Shown here: positions 1 to 32,239 of the stretch, piece after piece
Position numbering within the stretch: the stretch's first letter is position 1
Layout: every line of letters starts with the position of its first letter
Origin: Hemibagrus wyckioides
Lineage: Eukaryota > Chordata > Actinopteri > Siluriformes > Bagridae
NCBI RefSeq assembly: GCF_019097595.1
Contig: NC_080735.1
Span: 18,281,417-18,345,416, forward strand
DNA length: 64,000 nt
Direction: 5' to 3'
Position numbers and translations under genes: made by a program
The notes under the pieces: model-generated
What the model saw: only the letters and a program-made list of their open reading frames with translations
Told to the model about the DNA's origin: nothing
Databases searched by the model: none

Positions 1-341
1 CTCTCTCTCCCTCCCTTTCTCCTCTTCTCTCTCTCTCTCTCTCTCTCTCTTGCTCTCTCGCTCCCTCTCGTTCTTTCTCACACACATAATCACTGAGTAA
101 ACACTGTGGGAATGGAAAAACATGATCGAAATCCTGAGGCGGGCATGAACAGGAAAACGGGAAAGAAAAGCGATGATGGGTAGCTGAATACAGTTTGTGT
201 GTGTGTGTGTGTGTTTGTTCGAGTCTTCCATAAAATTGTTTTGAAAGGCTGATGACTAAGAACAGGTGCGGGCAGCGGTTTAATAACAGGATGCTCATTT
301 TCTACACGGTGCATATAACACAACTACCCTTATAGTCCAAG

Positions 342-373
<32 letters not shown>

Positions 374-784
374 ATCCTGTGCTGTCTCTAATTACCTGAA
401 AACATTAGCATTTTCCTCTGTCTGTGTTTCTTCTGTGTGTGTGTGTGTGTGTGTGTTTTCTGTTATAAAAAAATACATTACCCATGATTCTCTGCGGTAT
501 TGACTCAGAGTCACCGACTTTGCAGTTGTGCCAGAGTGCATGGGCTCTGTTCAGAAATTAAAGTGAGTTTGAAGTCCACCCAAATATCGGGAAGCTACTT
601 GGACCTGCCAAGAAGTGTGTGTGTGTGTGTGTGTGTGAGTGCGAGTGTGAGTGTGAGTGTGCGTAGGGGGGATTAGTACAAATATTGACTCTCTCTTCAC
701 ATCAGCACATCAAGTGGCCTTTAGCACTCAACTAATGTAGTCTCATCCTCATTAAAGCACACACTCTATCACTCAGGGTGCCTT

Positions 785-840
<56 letters not shown>

Positions 841-1266
841 TAATCAGATCTTGAGAATTCGCTTTCGGAGTCTGACTCCGTAGATCTTGCTCTATTTCAG
901 TGCACACCCGATTCCGTTAAACTCATTTGCATATTGGAACAAAGTCCTATCGGTTTCCGATATGCAAATGATTCTGACTTGATGCTGTCACAGTAACCGG
1001 GACAGATTAGCCGCAGCGCTAAGCTGGTTTTATTTATGCTAGGTTATGTTTGTGTTGTTGACTCTGACAGAACCTTGTACGTTAAACTCGAGTGTGTTTC
1101 CTCCCACATTTACCAACTGAACATGAGGATAAAACATCATGTGGCGAACGGAGAGCAGTTGCTACGGTAACGTTGCATTTTGGCTAATTAGCTAGCTAGC
1201 TAACGTTGGTGATATTTGAAAGCACAGGAGAAAATTGAAGGGAATTGAACATTTGTCATTCTTTGG

Positions 1267-1311
<45 letters not shown>

Positions 1312-1541
1312 GAGTTTGTCACACAGCTGAGAGTTCCCTTACTGTGTGCGTGTGTATGTGAGGGATGTGAGATCACGCTTGACCTCTCAGTTCGGCTCCA
1401 AACGTCCATTCCGTCCAAACGTACTTCACATACACACACCACGCGAGCCGCACACACACTTCTCACTCTGCTGAGTGAATGTCTCACACTGATGCAGGAT
1501 TCCAGACTGCTCTGGAAAAATGACTACGGGTCATCCTCCTG

Positions 1542-1588
<47 letters not shown>

Positions 1589-1813
1589 ACAGTGGGATTA
1601 AAGTCACACTCTGCCTCTTGACCAGCTTTTAGGAAAAGTTTGTGCATGTAAACGGTTGGGGCTTGTATGATGTGGCAGCCATGTTGAATATTTTCCTCGT
1701 CACGGTGTAGAGAAATGTAATTAAACTGCAGCTGCCATCACATACAGGCCAAAAAGCACACACACACACACAACATAGTCTCATACTCTTATTGGCCAGT
1801 CCTCTCTCTCTCA

Positions 1814-1851
<38 letters not shown>

Positions 1852-2323
1852 ATGGTGTGTGTGTGCGTGTGTGTGTATGTGTGTCAGTGTTACAGGCATG
1901 TTAAGGAAAAAATAAAGTAATGAATAAACCTCTTATAACTTTATTGAATACATTTGACACTAAAGTCTAATCAAATCAACAAAATGTAAATCCTTCCAGA
2001 ACGCCACGCTCTGATTGGTCAGTCAGAGTGACAGTCAGGGAGGTAATTCGACTTGATCGATTACTCTGGTATGTTAATTGGTTTAACTGGTATTGTTGGT
2101 GGGAACTGCGTCATGGGTGACTGGTTTCACTGGCGTAGGGGGCAGGAACTCTGGTGTAATTGATATCAGACGACGGAGCTGAACTGGGGCTGTTCACACT
2201 GCCTGTATATTCTCTACATATTGAACAGTGAGGTTCTTTGTACAGAAGCCACACCCCCTTTACTATAGCATTATCTCCAGTATTGATTTATTTATTTTTG
2301 TAATTCCTTTCCCTCCCTTTCAG
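1..2323 (+). other. jag1: jag1 intron 3 (partial)
   Basis: No coding exon is visible. The human exon 3 equivalent (about 52 nt) was sought and not found, so it lies further left. The stretch holds CT, GA, TG and CA microsatellites (for example about 789-840, 1270-1307 and 1543-1585). It also holds an inverted pair of octamer-like motifs at 924-976, listed separately. The intron ends with a T/C-rich tract and CAG at 2321-2323. Confidence 0.8.
924..976. repeat. Inverted repeat with two ATTTGCAT octamers
   Basis: Two 16-nt arms, TCATTTGCATATTGGA and the reverse complement of TCATTTGCATATCGGA, face each other across about 20 nt with one mismatch. Each arm contains the POU-factor octamer ATTTGCAT. 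It could be a hairpin end of a small mobile element or a paired POU site. Its function is unknown. Confidence 0.6.
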
Positions 2324-21763
<19,440 letters not shown>

Positions 21764-23494
21764 CGGCTGCAAGGAAACTAGGTGTGCTAGGCAACAGTCA
21801 CCGTGACAGCCGTTACGGCTGCACCCCAGAGGTGAAGGACGGATGGAACAACAATAGAGTCAGCACCGAACTTTTCCGGCTCACCCTTCGAGCGGGAGAC
21901 TCGGCCTCTGTTACGGGAAATTGGACCGTTTTGTGTCGAGATGACGAAGAAGGAGAAAACGAGGAAAAGTCCCCACAGCAAAATTTACTGCATAGACACA
22001 CTGACTAATTGGGTCAGATCGAGGTTGTTGTGGGTTGGCTGGTTTTCCGGTTTTCCCCCCGGTTCAAAACGAGAAAAAAAAATATACCAAAACGCCGCCG
22101 TCTCGGGTACTTTACCTAGCGATGAATTACAAACAAGCGATTTTTCGGCATCGCAGAAAAAAATTCGAATTCTTTTGTGTGCAGCAGAATTTCAGAGGCA
22201 CACGGATTTGCACTCAGCAAGAATGCGTCAGTGTTTTTTTTTTATTACTATTATTATTTCTTCCTTGGGATCATTTCACAGAGATGGAGGGTTTTAGACC
22301 TGATCAAAATATTTAAAAACATAACCCTCGCTGTGTATCAGAGCGAAGGTGCTGATCAAAGTAAAGCTGATCTCAGACCAGGTTGCTGTTCCACGGCGTG
22401 ATTCTGCAGACTAGCATCCTGACACGACTCCACGTGCCGAGAACCTCCAGGCTCGCTTCATAACGCAAGTCTAAAGGCATCACTAATCCCGTCTCATTTC
22501 CATCAACATTTATACAAAACGTTTTTTATTCTTTTTGTAAAAAATGGAGGTGTTTGTTTTCAGCAGTAAATTATTCGAGTGATGTTTCCTGAGTGTAACA
22601 GCTGCCCTTAGACCTCCGTCATGAAGCGAGATCCTTTTATACAGACACGGGAAATAGAAATGAGGTTTAAAAAACGCAGAGCTGTAATGTTTAAATGTTT
22701 AGATTTGCGAAACGAACATCCTGGCTCTGACGCCGGGGGTGAGCCGACTCGCAGAACATCGGATATCGTGATACTCGAAGATCATGCTAAAGAACGACGA
22801 GGCAAATAACCAGCTGAGGAAAAGACACAACGCTCTTAGATGCTCTCAGTAAAGTGTATCGTATCATTACGTATCGTATCGTGATGTATCGTGTTGCCGT
22901 ATCGTATTGGCCCACCCCTGAGGGAAGCCCCACCTTAATCACACTTCCTGTTTAGCCCAAAGGTGCCTGCAAGACCACCCCCACCACAACCACAACAACC
23001 AAAACTCCATCATCATCATCATTTATTAATATTATTATTATTATTTATTTTCATGCGTATTGTTTTGTTTTGCAGGCGGCAGGTCAAACTTCAGTCCCTT
23101 GCAATATGAAGAATTTTAATTGTCGACTTTTACTATGACGTCCATGTTGTGTAGATTTTTCTTTTTGTATGTACATATTTTTTTAATTAATCATTGTGTA
23201 TATTTGATTTATTAACTTAATATTCGAGAGCCTATCATTCCTTGTTTTTTTTTGTTTTTTTTGTTTTTTTATTTTAATTTTTTTTTTTATTTATGTGCTT
23301 CATTTAGATTCCGAAGGTTCGACAGCTTTGTAAGCTTTCTACTTCCTTAGGTTTGACAGAAAACGTTTGTTTCACACACAAAAAAAAAAAATAAATAAAT
23401 AAATAATAATAATAATAATAATGCCAAAAGTGTTCTTGAAAGAATAGTTTTATTTTTTATTTCAGCTGTATGAAATGAAAATGCGCTGTACAAA

Positions 23495-23529
<35 letters not shown>

Positions 23530-24205
23530 ATTTACAGTTCAACGGTTTGGTCAGGATTATTTCTGGAACGTTTCTGAAACGGCGACGGAGAACGGCGAAT
23601 AAGAACGAAAGAAAGGAGAGAAAGAAACGTGACTTAACGCGTCTTACGACAAAGACAAACATTAAAGTGAACCGACATTTCTGCAGTGGTGTTTGATTTT
23701 TTTCATATTCTGTCATGAATCAGTCTAGAATGTTCCATCTCCGTGTCGATGTAAACAAACACTCTTCCCGTAGCAGTATTTCTGTAGTGAGGTGAAACTA
23801 AAGCTCATAGCCGGCTGTTTTCTTTTCCCAAACGACTGAGGAAACGAGAAGTAGAGGCTTTATAGAGTCAAATTCAACAATAAGAGCTTCACTTTCCTGA
23901 AAAAGTCAAATCTCTGTATGACTTTTTGTAAAAAAAATAAATTAAAAAAATTGTGTTCTTTTCTTCATGGATTTAGGAAGAGAAATAAAGGGCAGGTCCG
24001 TCAAAGTAGTGAGCTCTTTCCTCTGAGTGATGCTGGCCAGGACATGGTACAGTTCTTTTTATTTTTAGGCCTCTCTGAACAAAAAAACGAGATAAGTTTT
24101 GGTTTTACTTTAGTGTTAAACTTGAGAAATTTTGCTATTTTTATTTTGGTCTTTTTTTTTGTGTGTGTCATTTGAAAGAAATATTTATTAAATTCTTTGT
24201 AAGAA
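21764..24205 (+). other. jag1: Probable jag1 3' UTR
   Basis: About 2.4 kb of non-coding, increasingly A/T-rich sequence after the stop. AATAAA hexamers occur at 23390, 23936 and 23984. An ATTAAA near 24186 is followed by a G/T-rich stretch (about 24208-24235), a good candidate end. It contains a poly(A) tract of about 30 nt at 23499-23528 and a run of short 'gtatcgtatc' repeats near 22853-22905. The 3' end is inferred only from these signals. Confidence 0.5.
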
Positions 24206-25732
24206 ACAATGTGTTTGATGTGGAGTTTTTATTTTATTATGAAAGTACCATTTGCTTGTGAATGATTAATGATGAAAACGCGATCATTAACTGATCCTTG
24301 GTCATTAGATGCTGTTTATCTAAAGCGATAAAATGCGATAGAAACTTTGCGTTAAATTAAACATGCATTTATTGTTTTGTTTATTCCTTTACCAAACACT
24401 TTAACCGAGGAAAAAAAACAATCACTGACTTGAGCACACTGATAACTGATGATATAAGAGTAATAATATCATTTGATCTACTGCTATATGATGAAACTTC
24501 AGAGCCTCAGTAATGCGACTGTCAATCATTCACGTACACAGCAATATAACTATAAAAACATCACACTCGCCGAGAACTTGACAGCAGAACCGGAAACCCG
24601 GCCTGTGACTTGGTAAAATTTGTCTTGTGCAGGACACTCCAGATCTTCCACCTTCTCCAAGCTTCACCTCCACACCATGGGGATCTTCGTGGAGCTTTGT
24701 GTACAGGAGCATGGTCATGCTCAGTCTCTTAGCTCTAGTGAAGAGAAATTAAAGTCATTCTGTACAGTCGTGTGCTTCAGAGTTCGTGGAAAGATTGACA
24801 CACAGGTCATGGGGTGCACAAACTTTTGAGCGCATAGTATATATTTATAACAGTGTCATGAATCTGTTTTAGCCTGAATCGTCTGTGTAGGGAAAGAACA
24901 CAGAAACATGTCACTTTCTGTCAAAACCCACCAAGTTCTCATTAGCATAAAGTTCATATGGCTCAGGGTTTTTTTTTTGTTGCTCCTCTAACTTAACGTC
25001 ACTCCACCTCCTGATGCTAAAACCCCTCCCCTGACCCCCCGCGGTCTCTCCCTGAAGACGCTGCCCCTTTACGACGCCTCTGACCAGACCCAGTGTCAGG
25101 GTATGACTTAATTCATATCAGCGATAGCTTCCGTGGGTCAGTTTGTTGACCAATTCCCTGATGTAACTGTGTGTGTGTGTGTGTGCTTGGCTCGGTTTAG
25201 TGAGCATGTGAGAGCCGTTATGGAAGATTTCGTCGCTGTCTCGCTGATGTCGTGGGAACGCTTCGGACTCGAGGCCGTGAGACGGACTTCCTAAATGCGT
25301 TTCCCGAGTTGTCACACAAAGGACATGTTCTAGCTCCTATTTTCCCTCAAGAACCACGTTGGCGCTTAACAAGCGGATCCTCGGTACAGGACGAGTCAGA
25401 CACAGGACTCGCCGTCCCGTTTGGTTTCTGGAAGAAGAAGAATCTGGCTTCGTTTCATATTAAACAATAACAAACTGAAAGAAATCCAATATTCCCCCAG
25501 TAAGCATGACATAACTGTCACGCTGATAAATGGGAAGTTTTAGCCTGATGCATGATGGGTATTTTTGTATTAAGCGCAAGCAAGATAGCGCTGGCTCTAA
25601 TTTTTGGGGCACGTAATAAAACGGTGATTATGAAGAGGGAATAATGAGACATTTCTGCAGTATTGTGTTATTAAAATCAGGTATATTCATATATTTTTTA
25701 CTATTAAAGAATAACAGCTAGTTATAGGATGC

Positions 25733-25735
<3 letters not shown>
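24206..25735. other. Intergenic, no gene seen
   Basis: Unique sequence apart from a mobile-element relic at 24620-24842 and short (GT)n. No ORF here shows codon conservation that I recognise. Confidence 0.6.
24620..24842 (+). mobile_element. Degenerate relic of a common fish transposon-like repeat
   Basis: The stretch from CACACCATGGGGATCTTCGT through GGAGCTTTGTG to the end GGTCATGGGGTGCACAAACT followed by TTTTGAGCGCATAGTATA resembles a widespread teleost repeat whose end reads like GGTGTCCACAAACTTTTGGCC. It is diverged and has no intact ORF. The family assignment is from memory. Confidence 0.5.
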
Positions 25736-25802
<67 letters not shown>

Positions 25803-25915
25803 TAGTAATATTAATAATAATAATAGTAATAATAATAATAATCATAGCATAATATTAATAATTATTATAATCATCATCATCATAGTGTAATAATAATAAT
25901 AATAATAATAATAAG
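25736..25915. repeat. (AAT)n microsatellite
   Basis: Long AAT/ATA trinucleotide array with a few C and G interruptions (for example 'atcatcatcatcat'). Confidence 0.95.
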
Positions 25916-26784
25916 TGAAAAAGCTAGCCCGTTGTGTTTGCATTCAGGTTTGGTGTCTATTTATGTAGCTTTTTAAAATGTATTTGTTTAGAATTTAATC
26001 ATGTATTGTTCGATTTGTGTAGAAACTTTTAAATCCTAACTCTTCAACACACAGAATTCTAACACCGAATCCAATATGGCTGAAAGCTTTTAACATTCAC
26101 TTGGATTGAAATGATACGAATATTTTACTCACTAAAAATGTAAAAAATAAATAAATAAATAAGTAAAAGGCAAGCTACAACAAATCGAATGCTACATGTA
26201 GGTAAGCAGACTTAATATTCAATTCAAATTTCCGAAAAGCAACACATTTTAATTTTACGTTTCGGTGACGGAGAACAAACAACAACATAGATGGAAAGTT
26301 GTGACACTCTGTCGTTCTGTCGGTTCGTTGGCGGTATCGCTACGCAAACACTGTCGAAGAAACAAATACAAAACGGCTAGTTGTTTAAGATCAGATTTCA
26401 ATCTGACGTCAGATCTGAAGACTGTGTGTAAAAAATTTTTTTTAAAAACCTGATACACTAATAATTTGTAAGAGAATTTCAAATCGAATTCCTAGTGGAA
26501 GAAAATATTCCATAAATTGAGATCGGATTCTGGAAGATTCTTAAGGAAATGTACAAAATTCAATATGTGTGGTATTAAATCTTTATTCTGATATTTAAAG
26601 CAGAAAACTGTGTGTGTGTGTGTGTGTGTGTATGAGGGTACCGCCCTCTCGGATGTTAATGGTTCCATTACATTAACGAATTTGTCACGGAAACTAGACA
26701 CGACCCTGAGCAGAGCTACAGTCAGGGCCGTGAAATATTATGAAAACCCTCATGTAAAGAGATATTTTTCAGAGGTATACGTGC

Positions 26785-26820
<36 letters not shown>

Positions 26821-27180
26821 TAAATATGCTTTGATTTTGAGGCGTAGGAATGGTATTCATGCATGGGATTGTGTTTTTAAGTGTTTTAAGTGTGTCTGGA
26901 TTTGTATCCATCATCATATGAGGGCAGCATCCTGTTCACATACCAAACTCATGGCAATAAAAGATGTGGTGACAAAATTCCTGGTCCTCATAAGGGAATA
27001 GGGGAGACTGTAGTTAGCTCATTTTGGTTTTGGCCCATGAGGAACCATTCAATGTTTGTCTGAATGATGCCAGTTCAAGAGTTCATGTTTTTTCTCGAAT
27101 ACAGTAAAATGACATATTAAAACCTACATGTACACGCTTTAACATTAAACAATTAAATCTGAGGACTTTACGAGTCATTT
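25916..27180. other. Intergenic, no gene seen
   Basis: A/T-rich, with TG arrays near 26609-26632 and 26784-26815 and no coding signal. Confidence 0.6.
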
Positions 27181-28330
27181 TGTCACAGTCCCCATAAAGA
27201 TAGCAATACAGAAACAGGTGTGAGAAAAATCTTTTCCCGGCCTGATATCAGCTCACACAATTTATTAAATTGAGGGACTTGAGGAACAAAGTAGCTTTCA
27301 TTCATTTATACTGTATGAAAAAGCATAATGCAACCCTGAGGTCCTTATAAGGCAGTTTGTTGTTGTGTCCCAATAAACATAACAATACAAGAATGTGTGT
27401 GAGCAAAAATCAAGCTGGAAAGGTTCATGGTTTTAAAAAAAATTGGGCAATTATCCCCAACAGATAATCCCCTCACATTTCTATGACTGTATTGTGAAAT
27501 CTGAGGACCCCCCACATCAGTGAGGAATGAAAAATGAATTAAACATTTGCAATGAAACAAAGCGCACAAAAATGTATGCATTTTATATACAAAAAAATAT
27601 TACTATAAAATTATATATGTGGTTAATATCAGGTGAGCATATATATTCATATAGATGTAATTCTGAAGTCCACAAGTGACATCATGATCCGGTCCTCATA
27701 AACAAAATAATACAAGTATATGTGTGTGAACCAAAATTCGTATCAGTTTGAGACAATGGACATTTTTGCAAAGTAACCCTCACATATTTGTGTATATGAG
27801 GACAGTTTATCTTATAAAAAAAATTAAAAAAAAAAGTCAGATGATCATGTGGTTCCAAGAATGTGTGGGAAACTTATACTGGCCTGATTTGAGCTCAAGG
27901 GTTTTACAAATAAGGCAGTTTTTACAGTTTTCACAGATAATGTGAACTTGAAGACCAGACAAGTTAGCTTGTCACAGGATCCCTGTGCCCAAATTAGGCC
28001 AGGAAAGATTGTAGAGTTTCACTAATAAGGCAGTATTATAGATTAACTTTCAGCCACAAGGATAATTAAATTTGAGGACTTCGCAATTCAGTTAGTCATC
28101 TGGTCCCCATAAACACGTTTATACAAACAATGTGCGCGAAACCTTTTTTTCTTGGACTATTTGAGAAGGTCGATAGGAATATACGTTTTTGCACGTTGGG
28201 CTGTTTTCTGTTCAGTTTTCTCAGCATAAGCATGTGAACCTGAGGGCCTCACGAGTCACGGGTCTGTCAGGTGTCACCTTGTGTGGTTCCAATAAACACT
28301 GCAACACCTGGGTGTTTGCGAGAGGAATGC
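27180..28330. repeat. Degenerate long-period tandem repeat
   Basis: A phrase of the type GTCCCCATAAACA...AATACAA...TGTGTGTGA recurs near 27188, 27366, 27694, 28106 and 28284, between stretches mentioning 'gaggact' and 'ttgagctca'. Units are about 170-410 nt apart and strongly diverged. Probably an old tandem duplication or clustered copies of one element. Confidence 0.6.
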
Positions 28331-29560
28331 TGGTCAGGAGAAGTTTTAAAGGTTAACAAATTAGGCAGGCTAAGCTCTTGCCTATGTGTGCATGTATATG
28401 ATCTACCTAATTCTCTCCCACGACACACACACACACACACACACATGCTGAGACCTCTTGAGGCTCATTCCTGTAGAATTGTTTCTCTGGCCGCGCCCTG
28501 TCAGAGGAGAGGAGGGTGTTCTCTGTGTTTTTCAAAGTTAAAACTGCACCATGACTCAGCCTCAGTGTGTGTATGTGTGTGTGTGTGTGTGTGTCTCTCT
28601 ATGTAAGGGTGGGGGGCGGGGGTGAGGAGAGGAGAGGAGAGGAGAGGAGAGGGGAGACTACAAAGTACCCTTACATAAAGGAATGATGTCAATTTTCCTT
28701 TAGGCTGGGACATGTCCAGAATGAGGGAGCAAGAGAGAGAGAGAGAGAGAAATACAGGGAGAGAGACAGATGGGAAAAGAGAGAAAGACAGAAAAGGTTG
28801 TAAATAAAAAAAAAAAAAAAAAAAAACATGGTCGTTCTCACAACCGTGGCCAGTGCCGCAGACATTACGGTCCTAATTACAGACGACTGAGACCCACTTT
28901 CCCACACTTTGCATCAGTGTGTCAGTGCAATATCTAAACCTGAAACACAATCTCACTCACACACACACACACACACACCCACTTTAACTTGGCTGCATCA
29001 GCCAAGAGAGAACACACAAGTACAGGCTCAGCGAGAATCCCCCCTTCCACACACACACACACACACACACACAACCACATAAACTGGTAACCACAACAGT
29101 ACTGTATCCCTCCATTGAGCGCTGTGAGAGCGGGATGAGATCAGAGAGCAGGAACACACACCGCCTTCGTAGCGCGCCACTTTTAATCACTCTGAAAACT
29201 GAGAACCTTTAAGAGGAGCCATTAAAAACACAATTCAGAGAGAGAGAATGGAAGGAGGGGAAAAACAGGGAGAGACAGAGCAACAATAAGGAGAGAGAGA
29301 AAAATATCCTTTTGTTCACAGTTGAAGGCTCTCGTGGCCCAGAAGGTCGCTTCCATGTGGAGTGAAAAATCAAATGGCTGTGTTTTCACCTGCACTACAC
29401 AGGGCTCGCCAAACCGTGAGGTGAAATGTTCTTAGCGCAGGCTTGAAGCTACATTCTGCTCAGTGGTTCCTTCACACATACCACATAAATCCTCACCAGA
29501 CACGGACACAGCGTTTCCACACCCTGGCTCCACAGAATCGGCAAGTTTATCAGTTAGCTA
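28331..29560. other. Intergenic microsatellite-rich stretch
   Basis: CA, TG, GA and GAGGA simple repeats (for example 28424-28444, 28622-28652 and 28728-28750) with no supportable gene. Confidence 0.65.
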
Positions 29561-30485
29561 GAAACACATCAGCTCCCGTGGCCAGCTAACTCATAATATC
29601 ATAGCTAAGGTGGCTGATTGGCAAGCTAATGTTAGCTTTTACACTTTAGTTTGAAACCCACAGCCTCGGTTCATCCTGGCTATTTTACCTGTTTGCTAAA
29701 AGCTCATTACACTTAACTAGCTACTATATCAGTGCATTTCTAGTCTATTCAGAGAGCTAGCTAGAATATCAAAGCTAAGATGGCTGACTAGCAAGCTAAT
29801 GTTAGCTTTTACACTCTAGTCTGTGATATAGCTAATGTTCGAAACTCGCAGCATCAGATCATTCTGGCTAATTTATCTGTTAACTAAAAAACCTCCTAAA
29901 ACTAAACTAGCTACTATATCAGTGCATTTCTAGTCTCTTCATCCAGCCAGCTACAATATCATAGCTAAGATGGCCGACTAGCAAGCTAATGGTAGCTTTT
30001 GCACTTTTAGTTAGTGATGTAGCTGATATTTGGAAAATCTCTAATGAATCCATTCTGGCTAACTCACCCGCTAGTTAGAAATTCAGAAAACTCACCTAGT
30101 GAATATATCAGTGCATTTCTAGTCTCTTCAGCCAGCTAGCTGCAATATCAGAGCTACAAGGGCTAATGTTAGCTTTTACACTCTAGGTTAAAACCCACAG
30201 CCTCAGTTCATTCTGGCTAATTAACCTGTTAGCAAGAAACTCATAAAACCCACCTAGCAACTATTATTACTAGTTCATTTCTGGTATACTTAGCTACAAT
30301 ATCAAAGCTAATGTGGCTGACTAGCAAGCTAATGTCAGCATTTACACTCTACATTCTAGCTAGTGATGTATATAATGTTTAGAAAAGCAATACTGAATCC
30401 ATTCTGGTTTATTTACTTGTTAGCTAGAAATGCATAAAAACTCACCTAACTTCTATATCAGTGCACTTCTAGCTAACTAGAACAT
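29560..30485. repeat. About 185-bp degenerate tandem repeat, five copies
   Basis: A unit containing ATATCATAGCTAAGATGGCT, then AGCAAGCTAATGTTAGCTTT, 'cattctggctaa' and ATATCAGTGCATTTCTAGTC recurs about every 185 nt, with starts near 29598, 29766, 29955, 30150 and 30298. Copies differ by substitutions and small indels. No coding signal. Confidence 0.85.
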
Positions 30486-31883
30486 CATGTAGCCCTCTGT
30501 CCTTTTGCTAGTTATCCTGATAACTTAGGAAGTCACTAAACTGAACGATTAGCATGAAATCTGAAGTTTCTAAAGCTACAAAGCTGCTATCAATAAAAAA
30601 AAACTACTATAATGACTGTAAAAGACAGAAAACTGACGCCAATGTATGAAAACACAGAGGGGTCGCGGTTTCCCAGAAAATATTAATGAGGGAACGTTAG
30701 GGGCCCTGGGAATATAGGATTGATCCCAAAGAGAGCCAGAATACCCCCCCACCACCACACACACACACAAACACACACACACATCCACACACACACACAG
30801 GTCATCTGTCACACGCTGTAACAATTTCACTCCTTTACTGATATTTTCGTCTGCTGAGATTCGCCTGGGTTTTGTTTTTTTCGAGCTCAGCATTATTGAG
30901 CTTGTTCAAGTGACAGCAACGTCATTAAACTTTCTCTTTCTCTCACACACACACACTTACACACACACACTTACACAACACACACACACACGTCCCTGGC
31001 TAATGTCAGAAGTACAAAAATGGAAGAGACAATGGAAAAAGCTCTGGTGTTTATTGGGTTTCCATCGTGAAACCTCAGTATTTTTAACATGGGCGTAATG
31101 CTGCCTCTTCTGGGACTGTGAGTGTGTGTGTGTTTTGTAAATCATCATAAATCCGAGCGAGTAAGGAACTATCATGCCGTGTTTCGGGGTTCAGCTTGAC
31201 ACTCAATACATCAACATAATCAACTCGCATATTTCACCCACACACACACACACACATTTATATATCCATTAGGGTGTTGTATACATAGCATACCCTTAGT
31301 TTAACGTGTGTATATGTGTGTGTGTGTCATTACTCCACACTCTAATTAACAGACCTCACTAGCGAGTGATACTGTAGCGTGTTGCAGGGGGAGTTTGCGC
31401 GGTGGCATCACGTTCGGTTCCTCTGTTTTTCTTTCTGAAGCGTTCCTCTCTGTGTTGTGATTGGCTCTGCTCCCTGATCCCAGTGTGTGTCCTTCACTCA
31501 GGGCGATACACTCCATTTGTGCTGGCTGAGCGAACGCGAAACAAGTCGGAGCACATAGACGCTGAAAGACGCGGCAGCACATTACAAGCACTTTAATTGG
31601 TGCGGAAACCAGACTTCTGTAAGAAAGAAAAACAAAAAAAGATCCTTCAGTTGGAAACGTTGCATCAAAATCCTCGTTACGACACACGATGCTAATGCTA
31701 AAAAAAAACAACCTCTAAGCTAACTTAAGCTAGGATTTAAACCTCCTGCACACCTCTGAAGAGAAGGAGCGCTTTATATCAAATACCCCAGTGAAATGTC
31801 AGAGGGAGCTGAGATGAGACGCTAACTGTTCCTGCGACTTCCTGAAGATCTTTGAGTAGCAGCGTGAATTACAGTGTAATGTT

Positions 31884-31885
<2 letters not shown>
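30486..31885. other. Intergenic, microsatellites only
   Basis: CA/TG arrays (30755-30800, 30944-30990, 31237-31255) in otherwise unique sequence. No gene seen. Confidence 0.6.
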
Positions 31886-31943
<58 letters not shown>

Positions 31944-31946
31944 CAG
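31886..31946. repeat. (GATA)n microsatellite
   Basis: About 15 copies of TAGA ending in GACAGACAG. Confidence 0.97.
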
Positions 31947-32239
31947 ACAGAGAAATGAGCTCAAACACATTGTGTGATTTATTTCTCAACATTCTACAAA
32001 TTCAGCATGTTTTAAGTGAAGAACTGCACTTTTCAGTATCACACACACAGAGACACACACACAAACACACACACACACACACAGATGGAAGCATCAGTTC
32101 ACTGGAGGCAGCATCCACACTTTTCTGTTTTTTCTGTCTGGAGCTGAAGCTCTGGAACGTGTTTAGATGGCAGCCCGACTCGGAAATATCCGACTTCAGA
32201 GTAGAATGGAACGCAGCTTCAGTCCAGACTGGCTGGGGT

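Noticed and set aside
1..2323. jag1 exon 3 in the left part
   Set aside because: No stretch resembling the short conserved exon before the DSL exon was found with flanking splice sites.
24620..24829. 69-codon + strand ORF
   Set aside because: Lies in a diverged mobile-element relic with no intact product.
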